64,000 bases of DNA from an uncultured Sphingomonadaceae bacterium (GCA_946479505.1 CAMLGC010000009.1:4691-68690); one strand, 5' to 3'. Positions 1 through 9,862 are shown, numbered from the stretch's first letter. The notes: a model not told the origin generated them from the sequence alone. Program-made: numbers and translations.

Positions 1-4
1 TAGG

Positions 5-901
5 TCAGCGTGCCTGCGCGAGGACGTCTGCGAGGAGGTGAAAATCCTTTTCGCGTGGGGAAGCGCGACGCCAGACGAGAGCGATCGTGCGCGCGGGGTG
101 TTCGGCGGCGAGCGGGCGGGCGGTGACGCGCGTGTGATCGAGAATGCCTGCGTCGATCGCCATTTCGGGCAGCATCGTGACGCCAAGCCCGTTGTCGACC
201 ATCTGGACGATCGTGTGGAGCGAGGTGCCGAGCATCGTCGCCTCGGCGCGCAGCTCGGGCCGGTTGCACGCCGCGAGCGCGTGGTCCTTGAGGCAATGGC
301 CGTCCTCAAGCAGCAGCAGCCGGCGCTCGTCGATTTCGTCGGCGCCGATCGTCGGCGGGGGCGAGCTCTCACCTTCCGGAAAGGCAACGAACAGCCGATC
401 GTCGAACAAAGGCCGCGAGGCGACCTCGCCGCAGGCATAGGGAAGCGCAAGGAGCACGCAATCGGTGCGGCCGTTGTTGAGCCCCTCGCATGCGGCTGCG
501 CTGGGCTCCTCGCGGAGGAACAGCTTGAGATCGGGATAGTCGCGGCGGAGCCGCGGCAGGATGCGCGGCAGCATGAACGGCGCGATCGTCGGGATCACGC
601 TCATCCGCATTTCGCCCGACAACGGCCGGCCGGCGGCGCGGGCGAGATCGCCCAGCTCTTCCGCTTCGCGGATCACGCGGCGCGCCTTGTCCGCAATCCG
701 GTCGCCGAGCGGGGTGAAGCGGACGACGCGGCGGGTACGTTCGACGAGGGTGATGCCGATCAGCGTCTCGAGTTCGCGAATGCCCGCAGACAGCGTCGAT
801 TGCGTGACGAAGCAGGCCTCCGCCGCGCGGCCGAAATGGCCGTGATCGCGCAGCGCCACGAGATATTGGAGCTGCTTGAGGGTGGGCAGGTAGGTGGTCA
901 G
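5..901 (-). CDS. oxyR: Hydrogen-peroxide-sensing LysR regulator OxyR
   Basis: LysR-family activator of peroxide defence. An N-terminal winged HTH is followed by an effector domain that keeps both redox cysteines: GHC (about C203) and AAC (about C212), nine residues apart as in E. coli C199/C208. A GTG at 859 would remove the first 14 residues, which match the usual family N-terminus (TYLPTLKQLQYLVAL). The only start that restores them is a CTG at 899-901, with GGAG seven bases upstream. An in-frame TAA lies just above it and there is no ATG, GTG or TTG between, so I chose the CTG start (298 aa). It lies downstream of mfd on the same strand but has its own promoter-like sequence. A likely target, katG, lies at 37.9 kb. 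Confidence 0.9.
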   Translation of the reverse strand: MTTYLPTLKQLQYLVALRDHGHFGRAAEACFVTQSTLSAGIRELETLIGITLVERTRRVVRFTPLGDRIADKARRVIREAEELGDLARAAGRPLSGEMRMSVIPTIAPFMLPRILPRLRRDYPDLKLFLREEPSAAACEGLNNGRTDCVLLALPYACGEVASRPLFDDRLFVAFPEGESSPPPTIGADEIDERRLLLLEDGHCLKDHALAACNRPELRAEATMLGTSLHTIVQMVDNGLGVTMLPEMAIDAGILDHTRVTARPLAAEHPARTIALVWRRASPREKDFHLLADVLAQAR

Positions 902-927
902 TGATCGTCTCCGTCGATGATCGGGCG

Positions 928-956
928 ATTATTAATCACATCTTCCTGCCGAACAA
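928..956 (-). promoter_or_regulatory. Candidate sigma-70 promoter of oxyR
   Basis: On the minus strand, TTGTTC (951-956) and AATAAT (928-933) are separated by exactly 17 bp, in the 75-bp gap between mfd and oxyR. The -10 hexamer matches the consensus at five of six positions; the -35 is weak. Transcription would start about 20 bp before the CTG start codon. Confidence 0.4.
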
Positions 957-976
957 TGATGCCGACCCGTGGCGGC

Positions 977-3900
977 TCATCCGATCGCCTTGGCGAGTCC
1001 CTTCGAGAGCTGGAGCGCCCCGTTCAACCGGCTCTTAGGATCGTTCCACGCGCGGGTGATGACGAGCTTGCTATCGGGGCGCAGCTTGGCGACGCCGTCA
1101 AGCCGCGCGACATAGGCGAGCAGGCCCTCGATATTGGGCGGCTTGTCGTCGTGGAACGAGACGAGCGCGCCGCGCGCGCCGAGTTCGATCTTGGCGATGC
1201 ACGCCTTCTTGGCATTGAGTTTGATCTCGATCAGCCGGATCAAATTCTCGGTCGGGTCGGGAAGCTTGCCGAACCGGTCGATGAGCTCGGCCGCGAACGC
1301 CTCCAGCCCGCGTTTGTCCTCGACCTCGTTGAGGCGGCGATAGAGCCCCATTCGGAGGTCGAGATCGGGCACGTACTCCTCTGGGATGAGGATCGGCGCA
1401 TCGACGGTGATCTGCGGCGAGAAATCGCGAGGCCGTTCGAGCCTGCCGCCCGCCTTGGCCTCGAGGATCGCCTCTTCGAGCATCGACTGATAGAGTTCGT
1501 AGCCGACCTCCTTGATGTGCCCCGATTGCTCGTCGCCCAGCAGATTGCCCGCGCCGCGGATGTCGAGATCGTGGCTCGCGAGCTGGAACCCCGCGCCCAG
1601 GCTGTCGAGATCGGACAGCACCTTGAGGCGCTTCTCGGCCGCCTCGGTCATCACCCGCTCGGGTGCGGTGGTGAGATAGGCGTAGGCGCGCGTCTTGGCA
1701 CGGCCGACGCGGCCGCGAAGCTGATAGAGCTGCGCCATGCCGAAGCGGTCCGCGCGGTTGATGATCATCGTGTTGGCGCTGGGAATGTCGAGCCCGCTTT
1801 CGACGATGGTGGTCGAGACGAGCACCTCGTACCGTTTGTCGTAAAAGGCGGACATGCGCTCCTCGACCTGGCTTGGCGCCATCTGGCCGTGCGCGACGAC
1901 GTAGCGGACCTCGGGCACCTGTTCGCGCAGGAATTCCTCGATATCGGGCAGGTCGGCGACGCGCGGGGTGACGATGAAGCTCTGCCCGCCGCGATAATGC
2001 TCGCGCAGCAGGGCCTCGCGGATCACCACCGGATCCCACGGCATGACGTAGGTGCGCACCGCGAGGCGATCGACCGGCGGGGTCTGGATCACCGATAGTT
2101 CGCGCAGGCCTGACATCGCCATCTGGAGCGTGCGCGGGATGGGGGTCGCGGTGAGCGTAAGGACATGGACGTCGTTCTTGAGCGCCTTGAGGCGCTCCTT
2201 GTGGGTGACGCCGAAGCGCTGCTCCTCGTCGACCACGACCAGGCCGAGTCGCTTGAACTCGACCGACTTGGCGAGCACCGCGTGCGTGCCGACGACAATA
2301 TCCATTGTACCGTCGGCGAGCCCGTCGCGCGTTACCTTCGCCTCGCTCGCCGACACCAGCCGCGAAAGGCGGCCGATTTTTAACGGGAAACCTTCAAAAC
2401 GGCTCACAAAGTTCTGATAATGCTGGCGCGCGAGCAAGGTCGTGGGGCAGACGACCGCAACCTGCATCCCTGCCATTGCAGCGACGAAGGCGGCACGCAG
2501 CGCGACCTCGGTTTTGCCGAAGCCGACATCGCCGACGATCAGCCGGTCCATCGGCCTGCCCGCGCCGAGATCGCCGAGCACATCGTCGATCGCACGGTCC
2601 TGGTCGTCGGTTTCGGCGAAGGGAAAACGGTCGACGAAGGTGGCGTAGCCTTGTGCGTCGGGTTCGGCGGTCTCGCCGGGGCGTAGCGCGCGCTCGGCGG
2701 CGATCGCGATCAGCTCGCCCGCAATCTCGCGGATGCGTTCCTTCATGCGGCTCTTGCGCCGCTGCCATGCCTCACCGCCGAGCCGGTCGAGGCTCGCGCC
2801 TTCTTCGCTCGAGCCGTAGCGGCTGAGCACTTCGAGATTCTCGACCGGGACGTAGAGCTTGTCGCCGCCGGCATATTCGAGCGCGACGCAATCGTGCGGG
2901 CTTGCGCCGACGGGAATAGAGGTCAGCCCGTCGTAGCGGCCGATGCCGTGATCGACATGGACGACGAGATCCCCCGGCGAGAGTGTCGCGAGTTCGGCCA
3001 GGAAGGCATCGGCCGATTTGCGACGTTTGGCGCGGCGTACGAGGCGGTCGCCGAGCATGTCCTGCTCGGTGAGGAGGGCGACGTCGGGGGTGGTGAAGCC
3101 GTGATCGAGCGGAAGGACGATGAGAGCGACGTGCGTGTCGGCCTTGCCCAGCGCTTCCTGCCAGGTTTCCGTCTGCCGCGCATGCTTGAGCCCATGATCG
3201 CCGAGCAGCCCCGCCAGCCGTTCGCGTGCCCCGATCGAATAGCTCGCTAGAATTGTTTTCGTGCTACTTTTCCGTAGTTTGTCGATGTGCTTGACGACGG
3301 CGTCGTAGATATTCGCGCCGCTCGCGCGCTCGGGCGTGAAGTCGCGGGCGCCGTCGACGCCGAAGTCGAGCACGGTCGCGCTTTCGGGCTCGTGGAAGGG
3401 CGTCGCGAGATGTGCCGGCGCCGCGATGATGTGTTCGGCCATCTCTTCGGCGGTGAGGTAGAGCGCGTCGACGGGAAGCGGTCGATAGCTGCCGGGATTG
3501 CTCGATTGGGCGCGCTCGCGATTGGCGTAGTAATCGGCGATCGCCTCCAGTCGCGCCTCGGTCGCCGCGGGCACGCCGATGTCGCGGACGACGACCGTGC
3601 CCGTGTCGAGATGGTCGAACAAGGTCGCCATTTTGTCCTCGAACAGCGGCAGCCAATGCTCCATGCCCTGGAGGCGGCGGCCTTCGGAGATCGCCTGATA
3701 GAGCGGATCGCCCGTGGCGGTCGCACCAAAGCGCTCGCGATAGCGGCTGCGGAAGCGCTTGACGCTATCGTCGTCGAGCAGCGCCTCGGATGCGGGGAGA
3801 AGGGTGAAGCCGTCGACGCGGCCGGTGGTGCGCTGATCCGCGGGATCGAAGGTGCGCACGCTTTCGATCTCGTCGCCGAAGAAATCAAGCCGGAGCGCCT

Positions 3901-4432
3901 GTTCCTCTCCGCTCGGGAACAGATCGACGAGCCCGCCGCGCACCGCGAACTCGCCGGCATCGGCGACCGTCTCGACGCGGACATAGCCGTTCGCCTGGAG
4001 CAGCGCGGCGACGCGATCGCGGCCGATCCGCTCGCCCGGCGCGAGCTTCGCCACGAGCTGGCGGATGCGGAACGGCGTGAGCGTGCGCTGGCCGACGGCG
4101 TTTGCGGTGGTGACGAATAGCTGCGGTCCCCGGGTGGGCTGCTGGAGCCGGTGGAGCGCGGCGATCCGTTCGGCCATGACGTGGAGTGTCGGCGAGGCGC
4201 GGTCGTAGGGAAGGCAATCCCACGCGGGATAGGAGAAGACCTCGAGCTCGGGCGCGAACCATGCGGCGGCCGCCACGACTGCGCGCATCTCGGCCTCGTC
4301 GGCGGCGATGAAGACGGCGCGCTTGTCGGCGGCGCGAGCGAGATCGGCAAGCAGCCACGGCACGAACCCCGCCGGCACGCCGGCGAGCGTGAGGGGTTGG
4401 GTAGCGGAGAGGATGCGAGAGAGGTCGGGCAT
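977..4432 (-). CDS. mfd: Transcription-repair coupling factor Mfd
   Basis: An 1151-residue ATP-dependent DNA translocase that removes stalled RNA polymerase at lesions and recruits UvrA. The order is typical: a UvrB-like N-terminal module, an RNA-polymerase-interacting region around DLVVHVDHGIGRYDGL, RecG-like helicase domains with Walker A GDVGFGKTEVA and a DEEQ box (VVVDEEQRFGV), TATPIPRTL, and a C-terminal autoinhibitory domain. Length is normal for the family. It lies downstream of sdhE on the same strand, separated by a palindromic repeat pair, and oxyR follows it. Confidence 0.97.
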   Translation of the reverse strand: MPDLSRILSATQPLTLAGVPAGFVPWLLADLARAADKRAVFIAADEAEMRAVVAAAAWFAPELEVFSYPAWDCLPYDRASPTLHVMAERIAALHRLQQPTRGPQLFVTTANAVGQRTLTPFRIRQLVAKLAPGERIGRDRVAALLQANGYVRVETVADAGEFAVRGGLVDLFPSGEEQALRLDFFGDEIESVRTFDPADQRTTGRVDGFTLLPASEALLDDDSVKRFRSRYRERFGATATGDPLYQAISEGRRLQGMEHWLPLFEDKMATLFDHLDTGTVVVRDIGVPAATEARLEAIADYYANRERAQSSNPGSYRPLPVDALYLTAEEMAEHIIAAPAHLATPFHEPESATVLDFGVDGARDFTPERASGANIYDAVVKHIDKLRKSSTKTILASYSIGARERLAGLLGDHGLKHARQTETWQEALGKADTHVALIVLPLDHGFTTPDVALLTEQDMLGDRLVRRAKRRKSADAFLAELATLSPGDLVVHVDHGIGRYDGLTSIPVGASPHDCVALEYAGGDKLYVPVENLEVLSRYGSSEEGASLDRLGGEAWQRRKSRMKERIREIAGELIAIAAERALRPGETAEPDAQGYATFVDRFPFAETDDQDRAIDDVLGDLGAGRPMDRLIVGDVGFGKTEVALRAAFVAAMAGMQVAVVCPTTLLARQHYQNFVSRFEGFPLKIGRLSRLVSASEAKVTRDGLADGTMDIVVGTHAVLAKSVEFKRLGLVVVDEEQRFGVTHKERLKALKNDVHVLTLTATPIPRTLQMAMSGLRELSVIQTPPVDRLAVRTYVMPWDPVVIREALLREHYRGGQSFIVTPRVADLPDIEEFLREQVPEVRYVVAHGQMAPSQVEERMSAFYDKRYEVLVSTTIVESGLDIPSANTMIINRADRFGMAQLYQLRGRVGRAKTRAYAYLTTAPERVMTEAAEKRLKVLSDLDSLGAGFQLASHDLDIRGAGNLLGDEQSGHIKEVGYELYQSMLEEAILEAKAGGRLERPRDFSPQITVDAPILIPEEYVPDLDLRMGLYRRLNEVEDKRGLEAFAAELIDRFGKLPDPTENLIRLIEIKLNAKKACIAKIELGARGALVSFHDDKPPNIEGLLAYVARLDGVAKLRPDSKLVITRAWNDPKSRLNGALQLSKGLAKAIG

Positions 4433-4446
4433 TCTGGTTCCTGAAG

Positions 4447-4564
4447 CCCTCTCCCCTTCAGGGGAGAGGGTTGGGAGAGGGGCATTTACGGAAGACGGCG
4501 GCTGACATGCCCCTGTCCCTTCGCCGCTTCGCGGCTCTTCCTCTCCCCTGAAGGGGAGAGGGAG
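4447..4564. repeat. Palindromic repeat pair (CTCCCC type) between sdhE and mfd
   Basis: Two copies of a CTCTCCCCT-TCAGGGGAGAG-type hairpin lie at 4447-4482 and 4540-4563, in roughly opposite orientation. A small GCCGC-TTC-GCGGC hairpin lies between them. This is a REP/BIME-like arrangement filling most of the 133-bp gap. Confidence 0.75.
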
Positions 4565-4831
4565 TTATGTGGCAATCGGCACGTAGGAAACGGTCTGGAG
4601 CGCTCTCATCATCGGGCCTGCGAAACGCGCAGGTACAGGTGCGGTGCCGATTGCCCAGGCCATGATGTCGACATCCTGTTCCTCGAGCAGCGTTTCGAAT
4701 GTCGCGATCTCGGTATCGCTCCAGCCTTGCGCATGCGCGTCGAAGAAGCCGCCGATCAGCAGATCGGCCTCCTTGGTGCCGCGGTGCCATGCGCGAAAGC
4801 GCAAGCGCTTGAGCCGGGTGTCTCGGTCCAT
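4565..4831 (-). CDS. sdhE: FAD assembly factor SdhE (YgfY/DUF339 family)
   Basis: A small (88 aa) helical protein that promotes covalent flavin attachment to SdhA of succinate dehydrogenase. The RGTKE signature (RGxxE motif) sits in HRGTKEADLLIGGFFD, followed by the usual acidic segment WSDTEIATFETLLEEQD. I chose the ATG at 4831 (MDRDTRLKRL) because GGGACGG precedes it. The upstream in-frame GTG at 4846 lacks a ribosome binding site. It is divergent from recG. Confidence 0.9.
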   Translation of the reverse strand: MDRDTRLKRLRFRAWHRGTKEADLLIGGFFDAHAQGWSDTEIATFETLLEEQDVDIMAWAIGTAPVPARFAGPMMRALQTVSYVPIAT

Positions 4832-4902
4832 ATCCGTCCCATACACAATCGGCCGGCGGCGCTGGCGAGGCGCGTCGGCTCGGGGTAGAGCATCAGATAG
4901 TC

Positions 4903-6963
4903 ATGCGGCCGCAAATCCTCAATCCGCTCTTCGCCGAGATCACTGCGCTCAAAGGCGTGGGGCCGCAGCTCGCCAAGCCGCTCGACCGGCTGGGCATTTC
5001 GCGGGTGGTCGATGCCGCGTTTCATCTGCCCACCGGCTTCATCGACCGGATCGCGCGCGACGAACTCGATGCGGCCGACGTCGGTCGCACGATCGCGATC
5101 ACGCTGACGCCGGTCGATACCAAGATCAGCCAGGGTCGCGGGCCGACGCGGGTGCATGCGACCGACGCGAAGGGCAATTATGTCAGCCTCGTCTATTTCG
5201 GCGGCAGCTCGGGCTGGGTGAAGAAGCTGCTGCCGCACGGGGAGAAGCGGCGCGTATCGGGGCGGCTCGAGCAATACGGGCAGGAACTCCAGATCATCCA
5301 TCCGGATTACGTGCTGCCGCCCGAGGAGGCCGCCGACCAGCCGGAGCGCGAGGCGATCTACCCGCTTTCCGAAGGGTTGACGACCAGGCGGATGGGGCAG
5401 CTCGCGGCGCTGGCGGTGGAGCGTGCGCCCGAGCTTACCGAATGGATCGAGCCGGGGCTCAAGGCGCGGCATGGCTGGCCCAATTGGCGCGAGGCGCTGG
5501 CGCGCGTCCATGCCGATCCGGCCGACGCCACGGCGCGCGCGCGGCTCGCTTATGATGAGGTGTTCGCCAACCAGCTCGCGCTGATGCTCGTGCGCGCCGC
5601 GTCGCGGGCGCGCAAGGGAAGGGCGCTCGCGGGGGACGGGCGGCTGCGCGACATGCTCTCTCTGCCCTATGTGCCGACGGACGCGCAGGCGCGGACGATC
5701 GCCGAAATCGAGGGCGATCTGGCGCAAAGCCAGCCGATGCTACGGCTGCTCCAGGGCGATGTCGGATCGGGCAAGACGTTGGTTGCCGCAATGGCGATGC
5801 TCATCGCGGTCGAGGCGGGGGCGCAGGCGGCGTTCCTCGCGCCGACCGAGATTCTCGCGCGGCAGCATTTCGAGACGCTGCGGCGGTTGCTCGCGGGGCT
5901 GCCGGTCAACCTTGCGATCCTGACCGGGCGGGACAAAGGGCGGAGCCGCGAGGCAACGCTGATGGGACTCGCCGATGGGTCGATCGACATCCTGGTCGGC
6001 ACGCACGCGATCTTCCAGCAGGGCGTCGGCTATCGCGACCTCGGCCTCGTGGTCGTGGACGAGCAGCATCGCTTCGGCGTTGCGCAGCGGATGCTGCTCA
6101 CGCAGAAAGCCGAGCGTCCGCCGCATCTGCTCGCGATGACGGCGACGCCGATCCCGCGCACGCTGACGCTCGCTCAATATGGCGAGATGGACCAGAGTCG
6201 GCTCGACGAGATGCCGCCCGGCCGCCAGCCGATCGAAACGCGGGTGATCGCGGAGGACCGCTTGGGCGACGTGGCCGAGGCGCTCGGGCGGCATCTCGAC
6301 GCGGGCCGGCAGGCCTATTGGGTATGCCCGCTGGTCGAGGAAAGCGAGAAGTCCGACCTTGCCGCGGCCGAGGACCGGGCGGCGACGCTCAGGACCCGAT
6401 TCGGCGACAAGGTCGGGCTGGTCCACGGGCGGATGAAGGGACCGGAGAAGGACGCGGTGATGGAGGCGTTCGCGAGTGGCCGGATCGGCGTGCTCGTCGC
6501 GACCACGGTGATCGAGGTGGGGGTCGACGTGCCCAACGCGACGCTGATCGTGATCGAGCATGCCGATCGGTTCGGCCTCGCGCAGCTCCACCAGCTTCGC
6601 GGCCGGGTGGGACGGGGCAGCGGCGCCTCCAACTGCCTGCTCATCCGCGGTAGCCAAATGAGCGAGACCGCCCGCGCCCGGCTGGCGTTGATGCGCGAGA
6701 CAAACGACGGCTTTCGGATTGCCGAGGAGGATCTGCGGCTACGCGGCGCGGGCGAGCTTCTGGGAACGCGTCAATCGGGCGAGGCGGCATTCCGGCTGGC
6801 GAGCGCCGAGGCGCTCGGCGAGCTGCTTCCGATCGCAACCGACGACGCGCGCCTGTTAATCGACCGCGACGGCGGGCTTTCGGGCGAGCGCGGCCAGGCT
6901 GCGCGGATCGCGCTTTATCTGTTCGAGCGCGACGCCGGCGTGGCGCTGCTGCGCTCGGGTTAG
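4903..6963 (+). CDS. recG: ATP-dependent DNA helicase RecG
   Basis: A 686-residue branch-migration helicase that remodels stalled forks and Holliday junctions. It has an N-terminal OB-fold wedge domain (residues about 60-160, fork binding), Walker A LQGDVGSGKTLVA, DEQH box VVVDEQHRFGV, motif III TATPIPRTL, and QxxGRxGR near HQLRGRVGRG. Its stop overlaps by a few bases the stop of a convergent PilZ gene. Confidence 0.96.
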   Translation: MRPQILNPLFAEITALKGVGPQLAKPLDRLGISRVVDAAFHLPTGFIDRIARDELDAADVGRTIAITLTPVDTKISQGRGPTRVHATDAKGNYVSLVYFGGSSGWVKKLLPHGEKRRVSGRLEQYGQELQIIHPDYVLPPEEAADQPEREAIYPLSEGLTTRRMGQLAALAVERAPELTEWIEPGLKARHGWPNWREALARVHADPADATARARLAYDEVFANQLALMLVRAASRARKGRALAGDGRLRDMLSLPYVPTDAQARTIAEIEGDLAQSQPMLRLLQGDVGSGKTLVAAMAMLIAVEAGAQAAFLAPTEILARQHFETLRRLLAGLPVNLAILTGRDKGRSREATLMGLADGSIDILVGTHAIFQQGVGYRDLGLVVVDEQHRFGVAQRMLLTQKAERPPHLLAMTATPIPRTLTLAQYGEMDQSRLDEMPPGRQPIETRVIAEDRLGDVAEALGRHLDAGRQAYWVCPLVEESEKSDLAAAEDRAATLRTRFGDKVGLVHGRMKGPEKDAVMEAFASGRIGVLVATTVIEVGVDVPNATLIVIEHADRFGLAQLHQLRGRVGRGSGASNCLLIRGSQMSETARARLALMRETNDGFRIAEEDLRLRGAGELLGTRQSGEAAFRLASAEALGELLPIATDDARLLIDRDGGLSGERGQAARIALYLFERDAGVALLRSG

Positions 6964-7274
6964 CCCTTCGCCATCACCGCGAGCAGCTCGTAATAATCGG
7001 AGAGCGTGATCGGGGCGTCGAGCTCGCAGCCGATCCGCCCGCCCAGCGACCAGCGGATTTGGGCGGCGACCACGCCTACGATCGGCAGAGTGATGCGCAG
7101 CCGATCGCCAACGCCGTAACCGGTTTCACAGCGGGCCATCAAACCGAGCGCCGAGATGTTGACGATCAATATGCTGACGGGCTTCGCATCGGGTCCGAAG
7201 GCGCGCGTGCGATAATGGACCTCGTCGCGATCGACCGCGCGATTATCTTTCCAGGCCAGTGCGCCGATCGCCAT
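6960..7274 (-). CDS. PilZ-domain protein
   Basis: A 104-residue single-domain protein resembling c-di-GMP-binding PilZ. It has a basic stretch (HYRTRAF) before the beta barrel, the NISALG box corresponding to the D/NxSxxG motif, and GCELD near the end of the barrel. The RxxxR arm is only partly present (YRTR), so c-di-GMP binding is not certain. It converges on recG with overlapping stop codons, and a second PilZ gene lies at 14.5 kb. No partner domain indicates its target. Confidence 0.75.
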   Translation of the reverse strand: MAIGALAWKDNRAVDRDEVHYRTRAFGPDAKPVSILIVNISALGLMARCETGYGVGDRLRITLPIVGVVAAQIRWSLGGRIGCELDAPITLSDYYELLAVMAKG

Positions 7275-7370
7275 GCGTCACGCCTCCCGTTGGTGTGAAC
7301 GCTACCGACGCTATGGGGTTGGGTGTAAACCGTCCGGCAACGAAGGTGGTTGACGAAAGATTGTCGCCGT

Positions 7371-8597
7371 TCAGCGCGTCAGCAGGCCGTGGTGCTTCTT
7401 GCCCGCCGAAATGCGCACGGGGGCGTCCGCCACCTGGACGATCAGCCCTTCGTCGCCGACCTTCTCGCCATCCACGCGCGCGCCGCCGCCCTTGATGAGA
7501 CGCCGCGCCTCGCCCCTGGATGAGGTGAGGCCGAGCGCGACCAGCGCATCGGCGATATTGATCGCGCCGTCCGGCACCGAATGGCTGGGGAGCGCATCGC
7601 CTGCCGCGCCTTCCTCGAAGGTCTTGCGCGCTGTCTCCGAAGCCTCGGCGGCTGCCTCCGCACCACGGCACATCGCGGTCGCGGCGTCGGCGAGCACCTT
7701 CTTCGCCTGGTTGATCTCGGCGCCCTCGAGCGCCTCCAGCCGCGCAACCTCGTCGAGCGGCAAATCGGTGAACAGCTTGAGGAAGCGGCCGACGTCGCGG
7801 TCGTCGGTGTTGCGCCAGAACTGCCAGTAATCATAAGCGGGCAGCACGTCCTCGTTGAGCCACACCGCGCCCGCCATCGTCTTGCCCATCTTGCCGCCGT
7901 CGGCGGTCGTGATGAGCGGCGTGGTGACGCCGAACACCTCGGTGCCGTCCATCCGCCGTGCGAGCTCGACGCCGTTGACGATGTTGCCCCACTGGTCCGA
8001 TCCGCCCATCTGGAGCCGGCATCCGGCGCGCTGCGACAGCTCGCGGAAGTCGTAGGCCTGGAGGATCATGTAGTTGAATTCGAGGAACGACAGCGACTGC
8101 TCGCGATCGAGCCTGAGCTTGACCGAATCGAAGCTGAGCATCCGGTTGACCGAGAAATGCTGCCCCACTTCACGCAGGAAGGGAATGTATTCGAGCCGGT
8201 CGAGCCACTCGGCATTGTCGAGCATGATCGCGTCCGAAGGACCCTCGCCGAAGGTGAGAAAGCGTTCGAAGATGCGGCGGATCGAGGCGACGTTGGCGGC
8301 AATCGTCTCGGACGTGAGCATCCGCCGCGCCTCGTCCTTGAAGCTGGGGTCGCCGATCTTGCCGGTGCCGCCGCCCATCAGCACGATTGGCTTGTGCCCG
8401 GCCTGCTGAAGCCGGCGCAGCAGCATGATCTGCACGAGGCTGCCGACATGGAGCGAGGGTGCGGTCGGATCGAAACCGATATAGCCGGGCACCACCTGTG
8501 TCGCGGCGAGCGCATCGAGCGCAGTGGCGTCGGTCACCTGATGGATATAGCCGCGCCCATCGAGGAGGCGGAGGAGATCGGATCGATATTCGGTCAT
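7371..8597 (-). CDS. tyrS: Tyrosyl-tRNA synthetase
   Basis: A class I synthetase that charges tRNA-Tyr (408 aa). The Rossmann catalytic domain carries the HIGH-equivalent LHVGS and the KMSKS-equivalent KMGKT. A C-terminal S4 RNA-binding domain follows ([20 protein letters not shown]). I chose the ATG at 8597 (MTEYRSDLL) rather than an upstream in-frame start, because the family N-terminus begins here. A 190-bp repeat-bearing gap separates it from the NlpD-like gene on the same strand. Confidence 0.96.
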   Translation of the reverse strand: MTEYRSDLLRLLDGRGYIHQVTDATALDALAATQVVPGYIGFDPTAPSLHVGSLVQIMLLRRLQQAGHKPIVLMGGGTGKIGDPSFKDEARRMLTSETIAANVASIRRIFERFLTFGEGPSDAIMLDNAEWLDRLEYIPFLREVGQHFSVNRMLSFDSVKLRLDREQSLSFLEFNYMILQAYDFRELSQRAGCRLQMGGSDQWGNIVNGVELARRMDGTEVFGVTTPLITTADGGKMGKTMAGAVWLNEDVLPAYDYWQFWRNTDDRDVGRFLKLFTDLPLDEVARLEALEGAEINQAKKVLADAATAMCRGAEAAAEASETARKTFEEGAAGDALPSHSVPDGAINIADALVALGLTSSRGEARRLIKGGGARVDGEKVGDEGLIVQVADAPVRISAGKKHHGLLTR

Positions 8598-8673
8598 CGC
8601 GCGGCGGCGATTAGCATGTGCTGCGGGAAATTCCATCCGTTCGGTGGTGCAGCATCGTCAGAATACCGCTCAC

Positions 8674-8777
8674 CCGGAGAAGGCCGGGGCCGGTTCGGCG
8701 AGTTTTCCGAGCGGCAGCGCGGGCGCGCTATTCGCGCGCAATGTTCGATGCTGTATCCAGGCCTTCGCCGGGGAAGG
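8674..8777. repeat. Intergenic palindromic element (GAAGGCCGGGG type)
   Basis: The arms GAGAAGGCCGGGGCC (left) and GGCCTTCGCCGGGGAAG (right) face each other about 75 bp apart between tyrS and the LytM gene. They belong to the same family as the copies at 27.1, 28.6, 45.5 and 52.2 kb. Confidence 0.65.
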
Positions 8778-8788
8778 GAACAAGCGCG

Positions 8789-9862
8789 TCAATCCGACAG
8801 CTTGCCCAGCGGGTTCACCGGATCGCGGCCCTTGCGGACCTCGAAATGAACGCCGGGCTCGCGCACCGATCCCGAATCGCCCGAGAGCGCGATCCGCTGC
8901 CCGCGCTCGATCGACTGGCCGCGGCGGACAAGCAGCTTGCTCGCGTTTCCGTAAACGGTCACCCAGCCGTCGCCATGTTTGAGGATGACGAGCCCGCCGA
9001 GCGCAGGGATACCCGTCCCGACATAGGCGACCACGCCATCGGCTGCGGCCGCGATCGGGGTGCCGATCGGCGTGGCGATCTGGATGCCGTCGTTGCGCTT
9101 GCCGTCGCCGACCGAACCGAAGGTGGAGACGACGCGGCCCTGCACCGGCCAGGAAAAGCCGCCGACGAGTTTTGCCGGCGGCGCGACCGCGGTGGTCGCG
9201 GCCGGCACTCGCGTGGGCGAGGCGGTCGCCTTGGCGGGCGCCTTGTTTTCGGCGAGCGCGGGCTCGCTGCCGGTGACCAGATCGTCGATGTCGAGCGTGA
9301 ACGCGGCGGCACGTTCGGCGGCGCTGCTGCGCCCGGGCACGTCGCCGCCGGGGATGAGCAGCCGCCAGCCGGTGCGCAGCAGATAGGGTTCGGCAAGGCC
9401 GTTCGCGCTCACGATCCGCGACCATTCGACGCCATAGGCGCGCGCGATCGCGATGCCCGTCTGGCCGCGTGCGATCTGGTGATACCGACCGCCCGGGATG
9501 GCGAGGGTCTGGCCGGCCCGGATGACATAGGGCTCGGGAATACCGTTCGCCTGCGCGATGGCGAGGGCGCCGGCGCCGGTCCGGTCGGCGATGCCGTGCA
9601 GCGTGTCGCCGGGGCGCACCACATAGGCCTGCGCCGAAACGGTCGTCGCGTTGGGCGTGACCGGATTGGATTCCCACGCGGGCGGTGGGGAAGGCGGAGT
9701 GGTGACCTGCTCGGTGCTCGTCTGGTAGCCCGGGATGCGCGCATTCCGGTCGGGCGGCGGCGCGTAGCTGGGCGGCGCCACGCTGGGGATGCAGCCGCCG
9801 AGCGCCACCAGCGCGACCAGCGGCGCCTTGATGCGAATGCTAGCGTGCCCCCCGATACTCAT
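8789..9862 (-). CDS. NlpD-like LysM/LytM lipoprotein, probably an amidase activator
   Basis: A 357-aa envelope lipoprotein. The signal peptide ends in the lipobox LGGC (Cys about 23). Two LysM repeats follow (YVVRPGDTLHGIAD... and YHQIARGQTGIAIA...), then a low-complexity linker and a C-terminal M23/LytM domain. The zinc-site positions are degenerate: NDGIQI replaces HxGxD and YGN replaces the YAH histidine; only HFEVR is kept. As in E. coli NlpD, this suggests activation of a cell-wall amidase rather than hydrolysis. It follows surE by 11 bp, the same pairing as surE-nlpD elsewhere. Confidence 0.85.
   Translation of the reverse strand: MSIGGHASIRIKAPLVALVALGGCIPSVAPPSYAPPPDRNARIPGYQTSTEQVTTPPSPPPAWESNPVTPNATTVSAQAYVVRPGDTLHGIADRTGAGALAIAQANGIPEPYVIRAGQTLAIPGGRYHQIARGQTGIAIARAYGVEWSRIVSANGLAEPYLLRTGWRLLIPGGDVPGRSSAAERAAAFTLDIDDLVTGSEPALAENKAPAKATASPTRVPAATTAVAPPAKLVGGFSWPVQGRVVSTFGSVGDGKRNDGIQIATPIGTPIAAAADGVVAYVGTGIPALGGLVILKHGDGWVTVYGNASKLLVRRGQSIERGQRIALSGDSGSVREPGVHFEVRKGRDPVNPLGKLSD

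Noticed and set aside
6960..6963. A fusion of recG with the PilZ gene
   Set aside because: They are on opposite strands and only their stop codons overlap.
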